From contig NZ_CP139992.1 of the NCBI RefSeq assembly GCF_034424155.1, positions 434,001-498,000 on the forward strand: DNA of 64,000 nt, read 5' to 3'. Positions 57,628 to 64,000 of the stretch are shown one piece after another. The position numbers were made by a program, and so were the translations under genes. This DNA is from Hafnia alvei. GTDB lineage: Bacteria > Pseudomonadota > Gammaproteobacteria > Enterobacterales > Enterobacteriaceae. The notes under the pieces are model-generated. The model was not told the origin of the DNA, did not search any database, and saw nothing but the letters and a program-made list of their open reading frames with translations. Each line of letters opens with the position of its first letter. Positions within the stretch are counted from its first letter, which is position 1.

Positions 57628-60600
57628 CTACAACCCCCCAGTCGTAAACGTTCTTCTCATACTTCCCCGCGCCTGTCGCAATGTATCAGTGCTCACTTGG
57701 AACGGTGGGAACGGCAGCTTCAGATCGTGCTGCTGGAAGCCAGCCAAGATCAACTGATGGATCTCATGACGCAGTGGCATACGGTGCGCCATTTCAGCGG
57801 CATAAATACGCAGCTCGAAAATCTGGATCCCTTGCTGTATATCCACCAGATAAGCCTCTGGCGCAGGTGTATCGAGCACCAGCGAGCATTTTGATGCCGC
57901 TTCAAGCAGAACGTCTGTGACCTCTTGGCTACTGGCTGTGGCTTCGGCAGGCACGGTAAGCACTACGCGGGTGACGGCATCGCTTAGCGACCAGTTGATA
58001 AACTGCTCGGTGATAAAGGCCTTGTTGGGCACAATGATCTCTTTGCGGTCCCAGTCTGAAATCGTGGTGGCGCGCGTATTGATTTTGGTTACGGATCCGG
58101 TGAGATCGCGGATGGTTACGGTATCTCCGATGCGGATCGGCTTTTCAAACAGGATGATCAAGCCGGAGGCAAAGTTAGCAACGATCTCCTGTAAACCGAA
58201 GCCCAAACCTAAGGTCAGCGCGGCGACCAACCATTGTAATTTTGCCCACTCAATGCCCAGCATTGAGAAACCAATCAGGCCGCCAATCAACAACAACAGG
58301 TATTTGGTGATGGTGGTAATGGCGTATCCGGTACCTGGCGTTAGATCAAGATGTTGCAGCAACCCAAGCTCCAGCAGCGCGGGCAGATTCTTGACGAGCT
58401 GCACCGTGACGATCATGACTAATATCGCGATCAGCACTGCCCCGAGCGTAATAGGCTGCAGGCTTTCAACCCCCTGCGATGAGCTGGTGACATCCCACAG
58501 ACGAATGTTTTCCAAAAACGCGAAGGCTGAATGCAGTTCAGACCACAGCCAGATCAGCGAGACCAGCGCAATCATGGTAAGAATCGAACGAACCAAACGA
58601 AGCGATTGAGCGCTGATAGCGTCGAGATCGACCACTGGCTCTTCAATGTCCTGACTTCCTTCAACACTGTGCGGAGTCGAGTCCTCTTCACCCTTGGTAC
58701 GCTTTTCTAAACGCTCTGCGCGGCGCTGTTTGGCTCGCTCAAAGGCAATACGGCGGCGCTGAATCAACATCCAACGGCGAATGATGTAATACACCACCAG
58801 CAAGATGAACCAGATGGCCACCGAGCTCTCTAAACGGGCTAATAAAATTTGCGCCGTGTTGAAGTAGCCCAGCAGGGAAGCGAAAGCGGCTACCAGCGGT
58901 GCACACAGCAAAATCCACCATAGCGCGTGGTTGATCAGGTTTTCGCCGTCGCCCTGTTTGTTGAGGTAAAGCGGAATTCCTGCCCGCTTCAGGCTGGTGG
59001 TTAGTAGGCTGAGCGCCACACACAGCATGATGAAACAGGCGCGCCCCAGCGAGCCTGCAAAGGCGCGATCGTCGAGATTATCGAAGGTGACAAGCGCCAT
59101 CAGCAGCGGCACGATTAACCAAATTGACATGAGGTAGTAGCGCATTGCGCGCTTAACCTGTTGTTCTTCCCAACGGAAATGCGCAATGAACAACCCGTTT
59201 GGATGAGCAAATGCGGCGCTGATCATAAATGCCCACAGCACTGGCAGCGCGGCCGTTACGCCATCACCAATAGCAACGGCCATCGGGTAGGGCCATGCAT
59301 TTTGTAATCCATAACCTAACGCCGCCCACAGCACCGGCAGCGGCAACGCCACGAGAATTGACCAGAACACCGTGCGCAGCGTGAGCGAAATATGGTCTTG
59401 GGTCACCTTACCGACCTTGCTGCTGGCGCGCTCCATAAAGGCCTGATAATGGCGGCGAGAATAAAAACTGAAGCCAACCAGTAGCAGGGCACCAAACAGC
59501 GGCAACAGCGTTTCTTTGGTGGTGATCATCATGAGAAACGCTTGGCTAAGCTGAGAAAGCGTATCCAGCGACAGCAGGCGGTTGAGGCTCTGAATCACGT
59601 CGAGCGGTGCACTCACGCTGAGAGGATCAACGTCCGCCGCCCAGAAAAGATAGCGGTGGGTGGCGTCTTTAATTTCGGTCAGCGCATCAATAAGCTGGGT
59701 GTTAGCGACTTTAAGCTTGGTTAATTCTAGGATTTGCGAATCACAGCCGGAAAGCAGTGAGTTCAGTAACTCGCGCTGTGTTTTAAGCTGGGGCTGTAAC
59801 AACCGCTGCTGCGAAGCCGTTAAAGGCTTACCGTCGTTTTGCTTGTAGTCGGCGGCTGGTTCAATTTTGTTGAGCAGGTTTTCAAAGGATAAACGCTGCA
59901 CACGTAGTTTGGCCATATCGCCATCGAGCTGCTGCGGTTTAGGCATATCAGGCAAGCGTGCAACCTGTGCACGTAGCGTTTCCCCCAACGCGGTGGAAAC
60001 TCCTAGCCATTGGGCCTGTTCACGAATGGTGCTTAGAGCCTGACGTACCTGAATGGTTTGCGCTGCGGCGGTTCGCTGTTGGTTGGCAATATCATCCATG
60101 CGCGCCGCTTGCTCATTTAATGCGCGAGACAGTTCCTGGTTGATTTTCAGCTGTTCGGAAATTGATTTGGGCAAATCCCCGCTTTGTTCAACTAATTGCT
60201 GAGTTCGTTCTAAGGCTTGTTCGGCTTCACGTTGCCGTTGAGTATTCAGCGAGTTACGTAAATCCTGTAACTGAAGATCGAGGCGCTCATGGCGCTTGCG
60301 GAGTACATCTGCCTGTAAACGTGCCAATTCCTGACGGTTATTGGCAGAAAGCTGTTCCAACTCTAATTCGTCGACCAACGCTTTACGCGCTGCGACCTCG
60401 GCCTGTAGCTGGTTTGATTGCGCTTGCGCCAAAGGGGTACTGGTGACGACCAGATTTTGCAGACGGCGTTCGGCCTCGGTTAAGTCCTTGCGGGCAGTGG
60501 CCTGCTTGAGAGGAACCTGACTTAACGAATCACTGATGGCACGCGAACGGTCAAGTTCTTGCTGTAGCTGGCGTGAAACTTCGAGTAATTGGCTGCTAAT

Positions 60601-60945
60601 TTGCAGAATTTGTTGTTCTGCGTCGCTAGCCGGTATGGATGCCGCGGGCAGCGGAGGAGTGCTTTCATCGCTGAGCTGCTGGCGGAGTTCGCGCGTGAGT
60701 TTGGGGAAATCGCTGATGGATTTCTGATATTGCTGAGTACGTTGAGCAGACTCTTTACTCTCATTGATCCAGTTAAGTGCGCTCTGAAGCGCCTCAACCA
60801 GTTCAGCCTGATTGGGGGTATTTTTATTGGATTCGGCTTGTTTGAGTTCTTGGGCGAGCTGTTGCTCATTCAGTGCGGCGTTCGCACTAAGTGGAAGGGA
60901 TAACATCAGTAACCCGGTTATCAACAATTTGGTAATCAGGCGCAT
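57628..60945 (-). CDS. mscM: Miniconductance mechanosensitive channel MscM
   Basis: A 1105-residue MscS-superfamily channel (E. coli YjeP/MscM). A signal peptide (about 1-23, SANA-ALN) precedes a long periplasmic coiled-coil part (25-480), eleven membrane segments in two groups (about 490-720 and 790-900), and the MscS pore with GLGFGLQEIVANFASGLIILFE and the beta domain. It opens under membrane tension to release solutes. Follows psd and shares its direction, with a 127-bp ERIC element between them. Confidence 0.94.
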   Translation of the reverse strand: MRLITKLLITGLLMLSLPLSANAALNEQQLAQELKQAESNKNTPNQAELVEALQSALNWINESKESAQRTQQYQKSISDFPKLTRELRQQLSDESTPPLPAASIPASDAEQQILQISSQLLEVSRQLQQELDRSRAISDSLSQVPLKQATARKDLTEAERRLQNLVVTSTPLAQAQSNQLQAEVAARKALVDELELEQLSANNRQELARLQADVLRKRHERLDLQLQDLRNSLNTQRQREAEQALERTQQLVEQSGDLPKSISEQLKINQELSRALNEQAARMDDIANQQRTAAAQTIQVRQALSTIREQAQWLGVSTALGETLRAQVARLPDMPKPQQLDGDMAKLRVQRLSFENLLNKIEPAADYKQNDGKPLTASQQRLLQPQLKTQRELLNSLLSGCDSQILELTKLKVANTQLIDALTEIKDATHRYLFWAADVDPLSVSAPLDVIQSLNRLLSLDTLSQLSQAFLMMITTKETLLPLFGALLLVGFSFYSRRHYQAFMERASSKVGKVTQDHISLTLRTVFWSILVALPLPVLWAALGYGLQNAWPYPMAVAIGDGVTAALPVLWAFMISAAFAHPNGLFIAHFRWEEQQVKRAMRYYLMSIWLIVPLLMALVTFDNLDDRAFAGSLGRACFIMLCVALSLLTTSLKRAGIPLYLNKQGDGENLINHALWWILLCAPLVAAFASLLGYFNTAQILLARLESSVAIWFILLVVYYIIRRWMLIQRRRIAFERAKQRRAERLEKRTKGEEDSTPHSVEGSQDIEEPVVDLDAISAQSLRLVRSILTMIALVSLIWLWSELHSAFAFLENIRLWDVTSSSQGVESLQPITLGAVLIAILVMIVTVQLVKNLPALLELGLLQHLDLTPGTGYAITTITKYLLLLIGGLIGFSMLGIEWAKLQWLVAALTLGLGFGLQEIVANFASGLIILFEKPIRIGDTVTIRDLTGSVTKINTRATTISDWDRKEIIVPNKAFITEQFINWSLSDAVTRVVLTVPAEATASSQEVTDVLLEAASKCSLVLDTPAPEAYLVDIQQGIQIFELRIYAAEMAHRMPLRHEIHQLILAGFQQHDLKLPFPPFQVSTDTLRQARGSMRRTFTTGGL

Positions 60946-60988
60946 AACTCTTCCTTTCTTTTTACGAACGTTTCTCGGATTAATTCTT

Positions 60989-61115
60989 TATACCCGTCAT
61001 ACTTCAAGTGGCATCTTTGTTGGCTTTCCTCGCTCACCCCAGTCATTTACTTATGTAATCTCCTAGGGATTCACTGCGTCGCCGCCTCAATGCGACTTGA
61101 ATTATTTTGGGTATA
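60989..61115. repeat. ERIC (IRU) element, 127 bp
   Basis: From TATACCCGTCATACTTCAAG to GGGTATA; exactly 127 bp, the usual ERIC length. It contains GCTCACCCCAGTCATTTACT and ATGTAATCTCCTAGGGATTC, which match the ERIC primer sites with few mismatches. It lies between psd and mscM, which are usually adjacent. Confidence 0.92.
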
Positions 61116-61181
61116 TAAACTAAAGAATAAAGGCGGGAAAGATGGCAAGCCCACATCAATTGTGGCTTGCCACTACGCGTT

Positions 61182-62117
61182 TTACTCTGCGGCAGGTGTT
61201 TCGGTCTGCTCTCTGGTGTCTTCGGCGATCACGGTTTCTACTGGTGCAACGGCATTAACGCTGTGAGCAAATTCAGCCCCCATGAGCGTTTTGGCTCCGC
61301 TGGCTAGGGTGGCGATAAATTCGATACGGTTGGCGGCAAACAGGTTGATAACCGTAGAGCCAAGTTTGAAGCGACCCATTTCTTCGCCTTTTTTCAGCAC
61401 TACTGCGCCTTCATTACCCGCTGTTGGATAAGTCCAACGCTGAATAATGCCTTCGCGAGTCACGTTAACCGTACCAGACCAAACGGTCTCGATGCTGCCG
61501 ACAATGGTTGCGCCAACTAAAATCTGCGCCATTGGGCCGAAATCTGTGTCAAAAATGCAAATTAGACGCTCGTTGCGTGCGAACAGATTAGGAACGTTAG
61601 CGGCGGTAAGCGGATTTACTGAGAACAGATCGCCAGGAACGTAGATCATTTCACGCAAAACGCCGTTACAAGGCATATGCACACGGTGGTAATCACGTGG
61701 CGACAGGTAGGTCGTGGCAAAATGACCATCTTTGAACTCTTCGGCTAACAAATAGTTGCCCGCTAACAGGGCTTCTAAAGAGTAGTCATGGCCTTTGGCC
61801 TGCAAGATTTTACCCTGTTCGATTTTGCCTAATTGGCTGATTGCGCCATCGGCAGGTAAAACCAGCCCGTCTGCGTGGTCGGCGACCGGACGCACACCGC
61901 TGCGCAGTGGGCGAACAAAGAATTCATTAAATGTTTTGTAGTGCTCAGGGTTCGGATAGAGCGCTTCTTTCATATTTACTTTGTAATAGGCAACGAAAGC
62001 TTTGATAACCGCTTGAGTCAGCCATCCAGCCTTTTTGTTCGCGCCCCAACCAGCAAGACGAGTCAGGCCTTGTTTTGGCAGTAAATATTGAAGTTTAATT
62101 TTAATGCTATCGAGCAC
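61182..62117 (-). CDS. psd: Phosphatidylserine decarboxylase Psd
   Basis: A 311-residue membrane-associated proenzyme that cleaves itself at LGST to make a pyruvoyl group and converts phosphatidylserine to phosphatidylethanolamine. [26 protein letters not shown] and [11 protein letters not shown] are present. The GTG at 62117 gives the E. coli-like N-terminus and has AGAGG upstream; a TTG at 62132 would add five residues. It lies between rsgA and mscM on the same strand. Confidence 0.96.
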   Translation of the reverse strand: MLDSIKIKLQYLLPKQGLTRLAGWGANKKAGWLTQAVIKAFVAYYKVNMKEALYPNPEHYKTFNEFFVRPLRSGVRPVADHADGLVLPADGAISQLGKIEQGKILQAKGHDYSLEALLAGNYLLAEEFKDGHFATTYLSPRDYHRVHMPCNGVLREMIYVPGDLFSVNPLTAANVPNLFARNERLICIFDTDFGPMAQILVGATIVGSIETVWSGTVNVTREGIIQRWTYPTAGNEGAVVLKKGEEMGRFKLGSTVINLFAANRIEFIATLASGAKTLMGAEFAHSVNAVAPVETVIAEDTREQTETPAAE

Positions 62118-62426
62118 GTTAGCCTCTTCCAATGGGTCAGTTTCCGAGGGACGCTGAAATAAAAATCTGCGCCGTCGGAATAAATTCTCAATAAATTGGT
62201 CTGCTTTTTAACACTTCGCATGCTGATTTTCCACCTTCCAAAGCGTGGTGGATAACATGCCACTAAAGCAAAACCGTGATGCTTTTGCGGTGACTTAGGT
62301 CACATTGAGGCCGCACCAGATAGGCACGCCCGTATATATTATCAATATTTGAGGCCGCATCGCGAGAGATGTACTAACGTGATACGACCACAATTATTTG
62401 ATAAATCATTCAATAATCAGAAAATT
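62118..62426. other. Gap between rsgA and psd
   Basis: No gene seen. TTGAGGCCGCA occurs twice (near 62305 and 62349). It presumably holds the psd promoter. Confidence 0.45.
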
Positions 62427-63464
62427 CTAATCTTCATTAAAGAAATTTTTACGCGTTTTTACCTGCGACATACTTTCTAAAATGCGGTGATAGTTATCAT
62501 AGCGCTCTTCGGCAATTTCGCCGTTTTCTGCGGCTTCACGCAGCGCACAGCCCGGATCGTTGTCGTGCTTGCAGTCGCGGAATTTGCAGCCACCGAGGTA
62601 TTTACGGAATTCAATGAAGCCCAACGTAACCTGCTCTGGATCGAGATGCCATAGGCCAAACTCGCGGATCCCTGGGGAGTCGATAATATCACCACCCTGT
62701 GGGAAGTGATAAAGACGTGCCGCCGTGGTGGTGTGCTGACCTAAGCCTGAGTTATCAGAAACTGCACCGACCAAGATAGGGTTGAGTTCTGGCAGTAGGG
62801 CATTGAGCAGGCTCGATTTTCCCACGCCGGACTGGCCGGCAAAAATACTGATGCGATCGGTGAGCGCATTCTGTAGTTCAGCGATACCTTCCTGCGAGTG
62901 GCTCGATACCATCAGTACGCGATAGCCAATATGGCGATAGATATCCATCGCTTCTTCGACAAATTTACGGCCTTCTTCATCCAGCAAATCGATTTTGTTG
63001 AGCACAATCAATGGCTCAATTTCCAACGTTTCACAGGCGACCAGATAACGGTCGATAATATTCAGCGACAGCTCGGGCAAAATGGCCGACACAATAACGA
63101 TTTGGTCGATGTTGGCGGCAATCGGTTTTAGGCCGTCATAGAAATCAGGACGAGTTAGCATTGAGGTGCGTTCGTGCACGGCTTCCACAATGCCTTTTAC
63201 GCCCGGCTGTGCGCCAGAACGCCACACCACGCGATCGCCGGTAACCAGTGAACGAATGGTTCGACGGATATTACAGCGATGCTGAGTGCCATCGGCGGCT
63301 TCAACGTCGGCATGTTTGCCGAACCGGCTGACAACAATCCCTTCTTGTGGCTCGCCAAACAGGGAGTCATCCAGTTCTGGTCTATTATCAGTTTTGGTCA
63401 GGCGACGCTGATGGTTTGCCTGAACACGGCGTTGTTGGCCTTTCGATAGTTTGTTCTTACTCAC
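62427..63464 (-). CDS. rsgA: Ribosome small-subunit GTPase RsgA
   Basis: A 345-residue circularly permuted GTPase that checks late 30S subunit assembly. An OB-fold N-terminus ([12 protein letters not shown]) is followed by the permuted G domain: VLNKIDLL (G4), then [12 protein letters not shown] (G1) and DSPGIREFG (G3), and a C-terminal zinc finger [14 protein letters not shown]. Divergent from orn, as in E. coli. Confidence 0.97.
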   Translation of the reverse strand: MSKNKLSKGQQRRVQANHQRRLTKTDNRPELDDSLFGEPQEGIVVSRFGKHADVEAADGTQHRCNIRRTIRSLVTGDRVVWRSGAQPGVKGIVEAVHERTSMLTRPDFYDGLKPIAANIDQIVIVSAILPELSLNIIDRYLVACETLEIEPLIVLNKIDLLDEEGRKFVEEAMDIYRHIGYRVLMVSSHSQEGIAELQNALTDRISIFAGQSGVGKSSLLNALLPELNPILVGAVSDNSGLGQHTTTAARLYHFPQGGDIIDSPGIREFGLWHLDPEQVTLGFIEFRKYLGGCKFRDCKHDNDPGCALREAAENGEIAEERYDNYHRILESMSQVKTRKNFFNED

Positions 63465-63635
63465 TGCGCCTCACTCATTTGTTTGAACGAACTCGACGTT
63501 AGTTTGATGCAGCGCCAGGCTCGGCGGGCATACAAACCCATATCAAAAACGAATCTGAAGTTGACGACCATCGCTCGTTGTCGCCAAAAAGACTATGATA
63601 CACGCTATTGATGAAGAAGAAGAGCCGAGGCCGCA

Positions 63636-64000
63636 ATGAGTGGAAGTGAAACAAATTTAATCTGGATCGATTTAGAAATGACGGGGCTCGATCCCGAAGT
63701 CGATCGCATCATTGAGATTGCGACGTTGGTGACCGATGCCAATTTGAATATTCTGGCGGAAGGGCCGGTGATTGCGGTACACCAATCGGATGAGCAGCTG
63801 GCGCTGATGGATGAGTGGAACGTGCGCACCCATACCGGCAGCGGCTTAGTTGATCGTGTCAAAGCCAGCACCATCGATGACGCAACCGCAGCACAGAAAA
63901 CCATTGAGTTCCTACAGCAGTGGGTGCCCGCGGGCGTTTCTCCAATCTGCGGTAATAGCGTTGGGCAGGATCGTCGCTTCCTGTTCCGGTATATGCCTGA
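63636..64000 (+). CDS. orn: Oligoribonuclease Orn, N-terminal part
   Basis: The first 121 codons of a DEDDh exonuclease that degrades 2-5 nt RNAs; the gene runs off the right edge. [22 protein letters not shown] carries the DE pair (Exo I), and [13 protein letters not shown] the Exo II motif. The frame is read from ATG at 63636, 171 bp from divergent rsgA. A 99-codon minus-strand frame over it is a shadow. Confidence 0.96.
   Translation, partial: MSGSETNLIWIDLEMTGLDPEVDRIIEIATLVTDANLNILAEGPVIAVHQSDEQLALMDEWNVRTHTGSGLVDRVKASTIDDATAAQKTIEFLQQWVPAGVSPICGNSVGQDRRFLFRYMP

Overview
The window is a stretch of enterobacterial chromosome. Protein content and gene order point to Hafnia or a close relative (Hafniaceae). 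The housekeeping genes look like those of E. coli, but the order is rearranged relative to it. The lysine decarboxylase has 739 codons, the length I recall for the Hafnia alvei enzyme. The species call is inference; only Enterobacterales is certain.

Layout. 0-7 kb: start of a YhjX-type transporter with a YpdB-like operator, a small cupin, a bestrophin-like channel, YlaC, a cyanide-insensitive cytochrome bd operon (cioA-cioB-DUF2474), a YdcR-type regulator and a decayed LysR gene. 7-16 kb: an AT-rich chaperone-usher fimbrial cluster with two chaperones, one usher, four pilins and an adhesin. 16.4-17.6 kb: a tRNA-Phe gene followed by seven nearly identical 160-bp units, six of which begin with a copy of the last 17 nt of the tRNA; each unit carries a terminator and up to four further hairpins. 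18-28 kb: YfdX, then a conserved core (yjdC, dsbD, cutA, dcuA, aspA, fxsA, groES, groEL, yjeI). 28-33 kb: glycerol and dihydroxyacetone genes gldA-dhaK-dhaL-dhaM. 33-40 kb: ygiB-ygiC, a hok/sok type I toxin-antitoxin locus and cadBA. 40-49 kb: sprT, endA, rsmE, gshB, yqgE, ruvX, a PilT-like ATPase, yggS, yggT, yggU, rdgB, hemW. 49-64 kb: epmB, efp, two entericidins, a guanidine-II riboswitch with sugE, blc, frdDCBA, epmA, mscM, psd, rsgA and the start of orn.

How the genes work together. Several modules serve fermentative or low-oxygen life. AspA makes fumarate, DcuA exchanges C4-dicarboxylates, and FrdABCD respires fumarate from a promoter with an FNR-like site. GldA and DhaKLM ferment glycerol, CadAB counters acid using lysine, and CioAB covers oxygen respiration. 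EpmA, EpmB and EF-P form the lysylation system for translating polyproline; all three lie within 7 kb. DsbD, CutA and GroESL are protein-quality and metal genes.

The most unusual element is the tRNA-Phe tail array at 16386-17483. Next are a hairpin-rich non-coding block with a duplicated 98-bp segment (56959-57510), a perfect 40-bp palindrome (44350-44389), and the fimbrial island beside the tRNA. Most genes were identified by recalling homologous sequences, so functions are family-level assignments. Motifs, spacings and repeats were read directly.
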